This document shows positions 1 to 10,715 of a stretch of DNA of 64,000 nucleotides, one piece after another (the stretch's first letter is position 1; each line of letters starts with the position of its first letter). The DNA is from Channallabes apus (Eukaryota > Chordata > Actinopteri > Siluriformes > Clariidae), in assembly GCA_030522415.1 (NCBI GenBank), contig CM060130.1, positions 21,526,965-21,590,964 on the forward strand, written 5' to 3'. Both the position numbers and the translations under genes were made by a program. The notes under the pieces are model-generated. The model searched no databases. It was not told the DNA's origin and saw only the letters and a program-made list of their open reading frames with translations.

Positions 1-370
1 AGATATCCAGGTCTCAGTTATTGCCAGAAAGTCAAAAGAGTAATGGGTAGCTATTGCAGAGATAAAATCTGCTTTCTTTACAGCAGATTGGCAGTTCCAG
101 AGCCCACCTGCCACCAGTGCAGGGCAATGAGACAGAATTGGAGGGTAGATGAGGTTTCTGGAGGATCTGCCTCTGCTGTGTGAGTAAAAGCATCTTGGTC
201 TGTGAGCACTGACAGAGATAGGTTGAAGACACATGCTACTGTAGACTAAAGTAATTGTCTATAAAACTTGGTGAACAAGAGTTTGAGTCAATTCTCTGCA
301 CTTGCTATCTAGAATCTTGACTAAGTTTGTTGCAGGGTATGCTTATTAACCGCTACAGACACTTGTGAGA
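1..370. other. No gene recognised
   Basis: I see no coding region, RNA gene or clear element end here. The short open frame in this stretch (32-232, minus) has no recognisable motif and is probably chance. Confidence 0.5.
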
Positions 371-887
371 CACCTTCAATATAAGTAGCTAAGCCCTGCC
401 CACAATTCACACCTTAAGGAAGCCTGAAACTACTGTTGATTAATTACCTGAGAACAATTTGCTTTAGACCTACTTCAATCACACTGTAATCAACACTACC
501 AGACAGCAAAAACTAGGTACAGTATACAGTAAGAATCAATTGTGTTTCAAAAACAGTACAAAAGTTAAAAACCTACCTTACCAGTGGAGAAGAATCCAAT
601 ATAGAAAACTAAAGCACACTAAAGTTTGAGCTAGATCCACCTTCAATATAAGTAGCTAAGCCCTGCCCACAATTCACACCTTAAGGAAGCCTGAAACTAC
701 TGTTGATTAATTACCTGAGAACAATTTGCATTAGACCTACTTCAATCACACTGTAATCAACACTACCAAACAGCAAAAACTAGGTACAGTATACAGTAAG
801 AATCAATTGTGTTTCAAAAACAGTACAAAAGTTAAAAACCTACCTTACCAGTGGAGAAGAATCCAATATAGAAAACTAAAGCACACT
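371..887. repeat. Two 250-bp direct repeats
   Basis: Positions 371-620 and 638-887 are nearly identical 250-bp copies separated by 17 bp; a few substitutions are visible (for example gctttagacc versus gcattagacc). The second copy ends exactly where the truncated Pao integrase begins at 888, so the repeat pair marks the breakpoint that removed the integrase C-terminus and the 3' LTR of Pao copy 1. Family unknown. Confidence 0.8.
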
Positions 888-1892
888 GCACCCACGCACC
901 CATCGCTTCCAGAGCAGGTCTGATAGGTACTGAACCTGCTTCTCCCTGCGACGTGCATAGATGTCTTCCATTTTGAAAAGTCCAGGGGGCAGGTTTGGCT
1001 GTTTTTTCATCAGCAGCAGGTGGTTAGGTGTCAGAGGTTCCAGATCTGTGGGATCCTCCGAGACAGTAGTGAGGGGTCGGTTATTCATTATCACTTCTAC
1101 TTCACACATGAATGTATGCAGGCTCTCGTCAGTTAATGTTTGTTCTTTCAGCACTGATCTCAAGATCTTTCTAACTGACCTGATCTGTCTTTCCCATATT
1201 CCACCAAAGTGAGATCCAGAGGGCGGGTTAGATGTCCACTGTATGTTCCTTTGAGTAAGGAAGCTTTCAATTTGTGACTGATTCCATTGCTGAATAGCCT
1301 CGCGCAGTTCAGTCTCAGCGCCTATGAAGTTTGTTCCATTGTCACTTCGCATCACTGACACCTGACCTCTCCTGCTTATAAAGCGTCGCATGGCATTCAC
1401 ACAAGAGTCTGTGTCAAGCGAATGAGCGATTTCAATGTGCACGGCTCTTGTTGTCAGACAAGTAAAAAGTACGCCATATCTTTTAATGTTACTTCTGCCA
1501 CGTTTGACCTCGAATCCATCCTGTAGCACTGGGTCCAGTTTGGTCAAGCAACTGTTTCTTTTTACAGATGCCTTGCGTTTTTGCTGTGTGTGAATTCCCT
1601 GTTTGAATTCTGCTGCTGCTTTAATCTTTTGCAACGTGAGAATTTCTTCCTTAAAATTTTGTCTTTGAGTAAATTTAATGATTTCGTTTTCTGCTCTTGT
1701 TAGTTCTTGAGCTGTTAGCAACTTGTGATTTTCTGTCTTTGGGTTATCTACTTGTGTTTTGACCCTTTCTGTTTTTTGTTTGAGCATGTCTCTGATGCGA
1801 AGGATCCAGGCAACGGATCTTTTTAACTTGTGCCAATGAGAGTGATGATTAATCAGATTACTCACTGCGTCTGCGCATTTTGTAACACACAA
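888..1892 (-). pseudogene. Pao integrase remnant, copy 1
   Basis: Retroviral-type integrase region of the Pao polyprotein, which would insert the cDNA into chromosomes. The core block with MRSDNGTN (second catalytic Asp) and [10 protein letters not shown] (catalytic Glu region) is readable. Compared with Pao copy 2, about 110 residues are missing between VLQDG and the [11 protein letters not shown] segment; the lost part holds the zinc-binding HHCC region and the first catalytic Asp (VDYFGP in copy 2). The C-terminus stops at WKRWVR, where the sequence passes into the 250-bp repeat at 887. It cannot encode an active enzyme. It overlaps the end of the RT/RNase H frame by 35 bp, in another frame. 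Confidence 0.9.
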
Positions 1893-3720
1893 TATTCACT
1901 AAAGCTGAGAATTTAATTTCATCATCATTTTGTGTTATTGATGTGTCCTGAATATTTTCAGGCCATTTGCACTCTGCTTTTTTGAGAAAGGAGGGACCAT
2001 GGATCCAGTTAACATTTTTCATGAACTTTTCACAGGATACCCCCCTGGAGGCAGAATCAGCTGGATTTTGTGAGGTATTAACGTACTTCCATTGCTGTGA
2101 CTTGGTTGACTCTCTTATAATGGCGATTCTGTTGGCCACGAAGGTTTTAAAACGAAGTGTTTCGTTATCAATGTATCTCAAAACAGTTGTACTGTCAGTC
2201 CAGAACATAGAGTCCAGCAATTTCAATTCTAGCTGTTCTTTCAACATTTTGTCATTTTTTACAGCGACCACTGCCGCAGTCAGTTCTATTCGTGGAATGG
2301 TGGTTTGTTTCAGGGGTGCTACATGGGAGTTCCCCATCATGAATGCACAATGTGTAAGTCCATCAGCGTTTACTAACCTGAGGTATGAGACAGCTCCGTA
2401 TCCCATTTCACTCGCATCCGAGAAGTGGTGGAGTTGTGCTGTAGCTGTAACTCCGAAGTCGGCTGGTTTTATGCACCTTGCTATGCTGAACTCGGACAGC
2501 CTGTGCAGCTCTTGCAGCCAGGTTTTCCATGCCGTTGCAAACTGCTCGGGAATGTCATCATCCCAGGCTAATTTTTCTTTACATAACTGTTGCATTAGAG
2601 TTTTGGCTGGCAGTATGACCGGCGCGAGAAACCCTAAGGGGTCATAAATCGAACTGGTGATTGACAGGATTCCTCGTCTTGTTACAGGTCGTTCCTTTAA
2701 ACTAATTTTGAACTTGAACATGTCTGAGTTAATGCACCACAGCACCCCCAGAGCTCTCTCTATGGGCAGTGCATCTTTACTCAAGTCTAAGTCTCTCATG
2801 TCTTTGATCCTTTCGCTCTCGGGAATGACGGTCAGTAGGGCACGGCTGTTGCTTGCCCATTTTGTGAGGTTAAACCCTCCGCTTGCACAGAGACTTGTGA
2901 GATCATTGTATAGGGCGACTGCTTGGTCATGACTCGAAACGGATTTCAGGCAGTCGTCTACATAAAAGTTTTTAAGCACTGTATTAACTGCCACAGCAGA
3001 TGCATTGCTGCGGTTTTCTTCTGCTGTCTTTCTGAGGGCGAAGTTAGCAACACTATGCGACGATTTTGCACCGAACAGATGAACTACCATTTTATATTCA
3101 ACTAAGTTTTGGTTCACATCTCCATTCGGCCACCATAGGAAGCGGAGCAGATCTGTGTCCTTCTCGGGGACTCTCACTTGATAGTACATGGCTTCCACGT
3201 CTGCCATCATGGCAATTTCTTCCTGTCTAAAGCGTGTGAGCACACCAATGAGTGAGATTGTAAAATCTGGTCCTTGTAGGAGCTCACTGTTTAGTGACAC
3301 TCCTTGATAACTGGCAGCACAGTCGAAAACCACCCTTAGTTTATTCTTTTGAGGATGATAGACGCCATGATGCGGTATGTACCACACCTGACCGCCTTGG
3401 CGGTTTACGTGATGTGTAGGGACTCTGACTGCGTGACCCTTTTTTAGCATGTCACTCATGAAGTTTGTGTACTCCTCGTGAAAGGAGCTGTTGCTGCTAA
3501 GTTTTCGTTTAAGGTTTAATGCACGTTGCATAGCTGCATTTCGGTTATTGGGCATTTGAACTGACGCTTTCTTAAGTGGGAGGCCGATGTAGAAGTGATT
3601 GTCTATGAACTGCACGGAGTTATTAACGAGGTTTAAGAACTGATAATCCTCTTGTGACATCTCTGCCTTGTCATCGCAATTTCGTTTGGGAAAATCATGG
3701 TTATATTGCTCTATCAGCAT
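1858..3720 (-). pseudogene. Pao reverse transcriptase / RNase H (long open part)
   Basis: A 620-residue open frame covering the RT and RNase H of a BEL/Pao polyprotein. Visible landmarks are the RT motif A region (MMADVEAMYYQV), the catalytic YVDD box (NFYVDDCL), and RNase H/A17-type landmarks HHFSDASEMGYGAV and FWTDSTTVLRYI. The enzyme would copy element RNA into DNA in cytoplasmic particles. The first Met is arbitrary: the polyprotein frame continues upstream into the overlapping 3701-3943 fragment in a different frame, so at least one frameshift separates them. The frame ends near the start of the integrase remnant. This is the best preserved part of copy 1, but it is not autonomous. Confidence 0.93.
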
Positions 3721-3943
3721 TCGTTCTACTTTTAATGGAGGTTCGGTTAACTGTAACGGTCACTGGTTTGTCGGGTTCTCGGAGAGGCCCGTTCACAGTC
3801 CATCCGAGCGCGCTCTGCACCGCGTATGGCCCTCTATGCCTGCTGTTGATTACTCGCCGTGGTTCTAGGAGTTCGTGCTCTTTATTTCCTATGAGAATTT
3901 CGATTCCAGCGCTAATCTGGGGCAGTTTTACGTCGCTAAGGTA
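3701..3943 (-). pseudogene. Pao protease C-terminal part and start of RT region
   Basis: Minus-strand coding sequence that follows the aspartic protease in BEL/Pao polyproteins (segment starting LSDVKLPQI, then GPYAVQSALGWTVNGPL). It is the downstream half of the reading frame interrupted at 3944 by the TA-flanked insertion; the upstream half resumes at 10716. Removing the insertion plus one copy of the duplicated TA would leave the frame uninterrupted, so the break is the insertion itself. The same region is conserved in Pao copy 2 at 18566-18730. Confidence 0.88.
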
Positions 3944-4660
3944 CAGTGGGAGCCACGTCAAACAGCCGCCTGGAGCATGACTGCTCCGTGGCAGTTCCAT
4001 GAAGGCTTCGTGCATGGAATGTGATCCCCCGCGATGACGCAGTTAACGATGCCCCGCCCCATAAACGCCCCCATGCGCTTTCTAAAAAGATGGTTGCAAT
4101 GCCGTATAATTCCGCCAGATGGAGCATTGACTGGCACAGTTAACTGCAGTGTCCAGGAAGCCCAATACCGTATCTTTAATATACAGACAGTTCTTGCATT
4201 GTCAACATAGTTTCATAAATAGATGAAAAAACAACAACAACAAACCGATTAATAAAACAGATTTGTTAAATCACTCAATACACAGCCCATGATGATTATG
4301 CTATTTATTATTTAATAATGAATTAATAAAATTAGTTAGTGAAATATTTTTAAGACATCCTGAAATTATCCTTAAAGACACGGTAGCGGCTGTAATTTGT
4401 CTATACCGATCATTGTAGGTACGGAATAAAAGCGCGGGCTGTGTACAGTATTTTATATTACTGTGTATTTTACCTCGTTCCATTTAATATACTGATAGAT
4501 AATATTTTGCTGCAAAGTAAAGCTCAAAATGTAACGTCTGCTTGGGTTTGTTTTCGTTATATTTTTGATGATGTTTTCGCTGATTTTTTCACTGATAGTC
4601 TACAAGTGGCATAAGAGGCAATTAATGCCGCATGCAACCTGGAACAAATATCTGCCCATA

Positions 4661-6636
4661 CACCCTAAAAAATGCTGGGTTAAAAACAACCCAATCTGGG
4701 TTGTTTTTAACCCAGCTGCTGGGTAAATATAGGACTAACTAAATGCTGGGTTAATTTAACCCAGCAAGATGGGTTATTTGTTTAACCCAACAAGATGGGT
4801 TAAATATTCAATCCAAATGCTAGGTCATATTTAACTATAATGCTGGGTTAATTCTACCACATAAATTGGTCTATTTGTGAGGTAGAATTTGGTTAATTCT
4901 ACCTCACAAATAGGTTATTATTATTTTCATGTTTTACAGTGAATCTGTAAAAAAAAAAAAAAAAAAAAACACCCATGTCTATTAAACAGTTAAATTACTT
5001 TGATATACTGGTCTATTACAAAAAACATACATGTATGCAATAAACAACATCCTATTAAATGTTCTTAGAAAAAACATTTATTTTTCAAAAGCACAAGAAC
5101 AGATAATCAACAGTGACATCATTACTATACTATTACTGACAAGGGCAGAATGGAGAAATTGAACAAATAGGCTGAAGCAACTTCTACAGAGCAGGATCAA
5201 AACTATCCAGCCCTGGTCTCATTTTAACATACAAACACTGTCTATGACTTTTCAGGTAGGCCTCGCTATTTCATAGCAACATTACAACATTACTGAGAGC
5301 AGTGCTGGTCATTATCTCCCAACGTCAGGATGTAGGGGTACGGCCTTGACACTTCAGCCTGCTGGAGGTATTCCACCATGTTGGTGCCAACCTTAGAAAG
5401 AAAGAAATGAAAAAGTTAAAATTTTGTTGAATAGCAAAGATTAAACTGAATAAGACTATCAATTTCGTGTGAAATTCGATTGATACTAAAAAATTACAAA
5501 GCTGCCCATTAAGATAGGGTATAGGTAACCTAAAACAAAAACATGGAGACAGCTACTACCAAAAATAAAACAGCAAAATAAGCATGGCTTTTAGGATACA
5601 ACTCTTTATGTCAGACTAGTTGATATTGTAGTCTGCATTGATTTTAAGCTAATTACCGAAAAAATGTCATAGCTGGTGTCATACTGGTACATTACAATCA
5701 CCAAAATATTAATACTTCATCTAGTAGTTACCTGTACCGCTGTGGTACTTTTTCCTGTAGTTGGCGCGCTGACTGATAGTTAATTTAACTTTGGTTAAAG
5801 AGAGCTACCTGGTTAGCTTACATGCTATCACTGGTGATACATTTGCATACTTGCCAAAGGGGGAAAGGTGTAAAATATTGTTATAACTCGGGAGAAACGC
5901 AGGAGAAATTTGACCGCAGAGTAAATTACTAGCTAGTGAAAAACGGGAGGGTTAGCATGTCTGTATATTTGTGAGAGGGTCAGTGTTTTGTAACACCTCA
6001 GCATTTTATTGTCTCAAGCAGTGAGATTAATAAAGTTCTAAAGTGGTTGCTAATGCTAGCAAACTAACTAAATGCCGCCGTCATGCTCGCACTACAGTTA
6101 ACAGTTTAGCGTTCATTCATCACTTCACCATCTTCGTAACCCTGCAAACATTCTACAGAGAAAGCTAAAAAGCTCAGACATCTTAGCCGTTTCTTTCATA
6201 CACAGGTGGGGTTGTTTGGCTAACTAGCAGCTAATCTCAGCTAAATTATCATCCAGTACCTCAGACCAGCCGGAAAGTTTGTGTGTAACCTTAACACGGT
6301 AACAGTAATAAATGTTACATATAGTAATAATTTTTCAGTCATATGTGAATTAGGTGAGTGAACATGTGTATACAGACCTTGTATTTAACGCCATTTCCCC
6401 TTAAATGTCCGAGGAGGATGAACCGTCATCAGCGGTGTGGGAGCTCAAGAGACACGAAGCTGAGTGACAGCCGCTGAATCCACCGGTGAACTTTGGGGGA
6501 GGGGCCGAGCAAACTTCAACCCAGCAGCTGGGTTACACAAAAACTACCCAACTCTCTGTAAATAACCCAGAAAAATGACCCAACAGCGGCAACCCAGCGT
6601 TTGGGTAGAAAAAACAACCCAGCATTTTTTAGAGTG
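4661..6636. mobile_element. TA-flanked element with CTAAAAAATGCTGGGTT ends, copy 1
   Basis: A 1976-bp element with terminal inverted repeats (CACCCTAAAAAATGCTGGGTT at the left, reverse complement of CACTCTAAAAAATGCTGGGTT at the right) flanked by TA at 4659-4660 and 6637-6638. The ends contain many copies of TGCTGGGTTA/TAACCCAGCA in both orientations. The paralogous empty site is at 7208-7209. A second copy lies at 57269-61009 in inverse orientation. No transposase is recognisable; an exon-like block (5290-5391, minus) with a splice acceptor is conserved in both copies. The TA target suggests Tc1/mariner-like mobilisation, by inference only. Confidence 0.82.
5290..5391 (-). other. Exon-like coding block inside TA-flanked element, copy 1
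   Basis: On the minus strand a polypyrimidine tract followed by AAG precedes a 102-bp phase-0 open block of 33 codons plus TAA, containing VGTNMVEYLQQ and YPYILTLGDND. The same block is at 60259-60360 in the other copy with almost no change. It looks like the last exon of a spliced gene carried by the element. I do not identify the gene with confidence; the wording resembles the end of multicopy SAM-domain-type fish ORFs, but that is from memory. Confidence 0.45.
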
Positions 6637-6936
6637 TATGGATCAGTATTTCTTTAGTCATTTAATCATGCATAATGCTCCCCCGTCAAAAGATCTGATG
6701 GGGCATTAATCACTTATCACAACTGTGAATGGATGCGGCCGTAGAGACAGATTAAATCCCCATAAACACTTGGAGACAATAGTAAAAAAGTTCCAGAGGG
6801 TTAGCGCCTGTTATACTAATGTATTTTTACTGATTTTTTTTTTTACTGCTTATATTTCGTTGGTTTTTACGCAATTTCATGTGTGTGTGCGCACGAGAGA
6901 GAGAGAGGATACTCTGACAAGACCAAGCTCCGTGTG

Positions 6937-7021
6937 GCTCCCGTGGCGCAATCGGTTAGCGCGTGACACTTATAAAGCGGTCCAGGTGAAGCAATGCCGA
7001 GTTCGAGTCTCACCTAAAGCA
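6937..7021 (+). pseudogene. tRNA-Ile(UAU)-like pseudogene
   Basis: Reads GCTCCCGTGGCGCAATCGG, with an A box (TGGCGCAATCGG), an ACTTATAAAG anticodon region with intron-like insert, and a B box (GTTCGAGTCTC). The layout matches intron-containing tRNA-Ile(UAU). The acceptor stem is broken (GCTCCCG against TAAAGCA), so it is not a functional tRNA but the head of a SINE-like retroposon. Confidence 0.65.
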
Positions 7022-7080
7022 CCCAAAGCATTTTACTGCATATCGCACTGTGTATGTGACAAATCAAATTTGAATTTGAA
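6937..7080 (+). mobile_element. tRNA-Ile-derived SINE with LINE-like tail
   Basis: A tRNA-like head (6937-7021) is joined, with only three bases between, to a tail (7025-7080) containing aaagcattttactgcat and tgtatgtgacaaat and ending in ATTTGAATTTGAA. The tail is the same 3' end seen in the retroposon at 19094-20335 and the fragment at 39294-39548. This head-tail arrangement is that of a short SINE using another retroposon's 3' end. Confidence 0.6.
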
Positions 7081-7439
7081 AGTAAAGCTTAAAATGTAAC
7101 TTCTGCTTTGGTTTGTTTTCGTTATATTTTTGATGTTTTCGCTGAAAGTCAAATTGGCATAACAAATTGATTAATGGCGCATAATATCTGGAACAAATCT
7201 CTGTCCATACGGATCAGTGTGTCTTTAGTCATTTAACCAGCATAACGTCCCACATTAAAGATCTGATGGGGCATCAATCACTTATCACAACGGTGTATAG
7301 ATGCAGCAGCAGAGACAGATTTAATCCCCATAAACATTCACACTTGAAAACAAAACTAACAGAAGTAAACAGTTCTAGAGTGTTAGTGTCTGTTATCACA
7401 GGACAGGAATCACCTACAGGATACTACTGTATTTTACTG

Positions 7440-9250
7440 CTCATATTTTTTTACCCTAGTTTCATTTGGTTTTATGCGATTTCATGTATTATTTGTGTGT
7501 GTCTGTGTGTGTACAGTGTGTGTGTGTGAGTGCGAGAGAGGGCTTTCATGCTGATTTATCCAAGGTTACTAAAACCTGGCTTACTACCTATAAAAAATAT
7601 TTCAATTTAACTCATGGGTCTCAATCACAGATGACACGACAAATTATATACTCTGAAACGTTCATTTGAACATTTAAAAATATATACAAAAACACGAATA
7701 CTAATGTTATCATGGTGTAAATTATTAACATTAGGTTAGGTCCTGCCCTTAATTAATTCATATTATAATTACTTTTACATAGTATAGTTACTGGACTGAC
7801 ATGACCAAAAACTAGCTATTTCATTTAGCCTTTCTAAAATCAACCCATCTATCATTTATAATCAGAAAACATAAAACATATGATCTGTTCAACAGCCCAT
7901 CTGTTTTAATTTAGTTTGTATTTTTTATTATTCATAAGACAACCTTTCAGTTTTGTAAATATTTTAGTTATAGTGTGATAAGTCTTACTTTAGGTTAAAC
8001 ATTTTTGAGAATTTTACCATCCAGCTTAGATAAATGTTATGTCATTGATTGATAAAATCTGGACTAAGGATATTTTATTATATATATATATATATTTTTT
8101 TTTTCCCCTGAGGGATTGCCACCTTATTGTGGTCTGGGGGTTTGCGTGCCTCAACACAATTCAGCAAATACAATACTGTTACTATACAGTAAGGCCAGGT
8201 AAAAACAGTGCTCGAACATGATGCCCCCCTCCCCCCACCCCGTGTTGTCTGGTCTAGAACGGCGCTGCCTCTAACCGTCTTTTGTCTTGTAAATGAGTAT
8301 TCTCACTCACCTTCCAATCCCCCCAGCGCACACACTCTGTTTGTACTGTAAACTGTACTGTAACTGTGTTTGCTAGGGCACTTGGTTATACACAGTACTT
8401 TAATGTATGGAACACTTACTTAACTTACTGGTTTGGTTTAAACATTTTACCTTATTCAGCAAAATAAATTCATTATTAACGTATTGAAGTATTTTAGTTA
8501 AGGACAAAAACTGTGCTTGTGTTTAGAACTGCTGAACAGCCGAAAACACACACACACCCATCCCCCCGCCAAAAACACACACACAGAGAGCAATTAACAC
8601 CATGTCATACTCAGGAGCGGAAGGTGAGAAACCGCAATGGAGAATACCAAGTTTGTCGTTGCTCTTTTGGAGTTCTTAAAACCCAAAACATTTATTTATA
8701 CTGAGAAAAAATTATTATGGGTCACAATCACAAACACAAATACATATAATCAAGTGTTTAACTGGTTTCATTTGTTTCTATGATCAATAATTATTATTAT
8801 TATTTTCAGCCCAACTCTTTGACTATTTAAAACAAAGTTGTGTCCCATTTTTTGCCCATTGAAGTTGTTGGTTCAACTAAACAATTTTTAAATACCCAAA
8901 CAATCCCCCAAAATTAAAACACGCAAAACATGACTTTAACAATTCAATTTATTCTTCCAAAACTAGTCAAAGTTAAAACAGTAATTTATATAAAACAGAT
9001 GAATACATGTTGTCTTTTTGCTTAAAGTTCATTAAACTACCCGGATACACCAGCTGCTTATAAGTCTCTATCTATAGTCCTTTTACATTAAAATATTAAT
9101 TTTTCAAATATCAAAACTATTAAACATGGAACAGTTGAAGTCTTTGTTTCCCCCAAAGTACTGTATCAGACATTTTGCAGTTCTATGTTCAGAATATACA
9201 GTAGACCTGATCAAACATCATTCTAAAGCTGTCGGACTGTGACGTCATCC
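7440..9250. other. Non-coding interior of the 6.8-kb insert
   Basis: AT-rich sequence with no supported gene. Short runs of CA/TG, TA and T occur. Positions about 8890-9110 are a diverged relative of 16010-16210 and 30230-30400 in the duplicated A/B units (shared: aaaacatgact, gtcaaagttaaaacagt, gaatacatgtt, accagctgctta), so part of the insert derives from the same repeat family. Confidence 0.5.
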
Positions 9251-9253
9251 CTC

Positions 9254-9355
9254 CTACAGCTCCCTCAACAGCTTGTTCAGGCTCCTCCAGTCCTGTAGCT
9301 CCAAAAGTCCAGCCGTCAGCCGTCTGACCCCCCAATCCTCCACAGCGGAGCTCTG
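9254..9355 (-). other. Exon-like open block with splice acceptor
   Basis: On the minus strand the pyrimidine-rich tract ending ctttaag precedes an open block of 33 codons that starts near QSSAVEDWGVRRL, ends DWRSLNKLLREL and stops with TAG at 9254. It is GC-richer than its surroundings and has charged/leucine-rich character. With the GTAAG donor near 10396 it could be a terminal exon of a small minus-strand transcription unit within the insert. No homologue recognised; could be chance. Confidence 0.3.
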
Positions 9356-9516
9356 CTTAAAGACAACAGGAGAATTTAGTCAAGACAAAGATAAATAAAC
9401 TTCACAGAACATATAGTTCTAATAAAAATAAAATATATTAATAAACCTATTTACCACAGAGTGTGTAAAGTACTGCTTTGGGGATTCTGTAATGTAAATA
9501 AACTGCCTGTGCTAAT

Positions 9517-9640
9517 GTTAACCAGTGAACAGTGTTAGTGTTAACCAGTGAACAGTGTTAGTGTTAACCAGTGAACAGTGTTAGTGTTAACCAGTGAACA
9601 GTGTTAGTGTTAACCAGTGAACAGTGTTAGTGTTAACCAC
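9517..9640. repeat. 23-bp minisatellite
   Basis: About five and a half tandem copies of a 23-bp unit beginning tgttaaccagtgaacagtg; the middle copies are identical. Confidence 0.95.
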
Positions 9641-9778
9641 TGACTGTCTGTATTATCGTCTGCATTAAATTAACCCAGACTTTACTTAATGCGCTTCTCA
9701 TACAAATAAGTTAAGCGATATAACACTCGTATATGAGCATTAGTTCATCCCTGAAGCCAAACTATAACTTACTGAAGC

Positions 9779-9828
9779 CCCTCACACACACACACACACA
9801 CACACCTCCCCCTCCTCCTCCTCCTCCT
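9779..9828. repeat. (CA)n and (CTC)n microsatellites
   Basis: A cacaca run is followed by ccccctcctcctcctcctcc. Confidence 0.9.
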
Positions 9829-10387
9829 TAACTGATAAACACTTCAGTGTTGTTATTCAGCTCTTTAACTAAGCGCTCGCGCTACCGCGGAAAGTCTCGG
9901 ACAAAGTGTATAAAATATAAACCGGATTATGAGCGTTACTAGCTCCTGTACAGCTCCCCTCAGTCTGTGTCCCTCATCAACTGCATCACATTATATTACA
10001 GTCACAGAAATAACCTGCAGATTAACTCTTAACCAGAGAATAAATAAGCGCTGAATTTATCCAGACAACACGCGGTGAGATTCTCTCAGTATTTACAGAG
10101 AGCACAAACACTCTTCATCGGGTAGTGCAGCTCTTGTAATAGGGACATTAATAGTATTGTCGAAGCTTGAGCATGTTTTTGAGGTAAAGTGGAGTGACAT
10201 TGTGAGTGTGTGACACTGACAGTAAGCTGTAATATTAACTCCACACTTGGTAAACAGAACATTAAGTTCTCTAAAGTCACATCTGACCGCTGCTGGTGCT
10301 GCCAGTGATATTTAAAACAGCCAATAAAAAACTAAACTGGGAAATAAACTGTAAACTACCCCAAACACATTTTATAAAATAAAACAT

Positions 10388-10475
10388 CACTTACCACGAA
10401 TAGTCCGTTAAGCCGCCATCTTCATCTCTGTAGTTTGGCAGCGTCAGTTCGGCGGGGGTGGAGGCGGGTTGTTAA
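10388..10475 (-). promoter_or_regulatory. Candidate TATA-less promoter / first exon with YY1-like site
   Basis: On the minus strand a GC-rich stretch (cgcctccacccccgccg) is followed by GAAGATGGCGGC, which fits the YY1 site common at TATA-less promoters, and then by TATTCGTGGTAAGTG, a good splice donor. This looks like the start of a transcription unit reading leftwards through the 6.8-kb insert. Expression is unknown. Confidence 0.35.
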
Positions 10476-10715
10476 AATCACGTGATTGCAACTCAGCGCA
10501 GCTGGCTTGTTTTAACGTGTTATTGAGAACGAAGCGCCATCTAGTGGTGGCACCAGGTAAATGAATAAATAGGGCTTGAATGGGCGTGTTTACTGTGAAA
10601 TCTTGACACGCCTTTCGGCCAGAAAAAGGAGGGGGGATTACGGCGTGCAAAGGCCATTCACACGCCATTCACACTTCAGCCACACTGTCGCGGCTATTTG
10701 GTGTGGCTCCCACTG

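Larger units (their letters stand above)
4505..7430 (+). repeat. Tandem duplication inside the 6.8-kb insert
   Basis: The segment 4505-4660 plus 6639-6820 is repeated at about 7080-7400: shared landmarks are the agtaaagct start, the gttttcgttatatttttgatg stretch, ggaacaaat and the agatctgatggggcat block. The first copy is split by the 4661-6636 element; the second is uninterrupted at 7208-7209 and gives the empty target site. Confidence 0.75.
3944..10715. mobile_element. 6.8-kb TA-flanked DNA element inserted in Pao protease
   Basis: The insert begins CAGTGGGAGCCAC and ends with the reverse complement of CAGTGGGAGCCAC; about 30 bp at each end match with a few differences. It is flanked by TA at 3942-3943 and 10716-10717. 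The host Pao frame is continuous if the insert and one TA are removed, which fixes both ends. TA target duplications are typical of Tc1/mariner-type transposition. No transposase is recognisable inside. It holds a tandem duplication (4505-7430), a nested TA-flanked element, a tRNA-derived retroposon, a 23-bp minisatellite and exon-like blocks on the minus strand. It may be a non-autonomous element grown by nested insertions and captured host DNA. Family not identified. Confidence 0.8.

Noticed and set aside
1967..2932. Plus-strand frames across the Pao pol region
   Set aside because: They are shadows of the minus-strand reverse transcriptase and RNase H.
6937..7021. Functional tRNA-Ile gene
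   Set aside because: The acceptor stem does not pair and it is joined directly to a retroposon tail.
9517..9640. CRISPR-like array
   Set aside because: The 23-bp units are contiguous with no unique spacers; it is a minisatellite.
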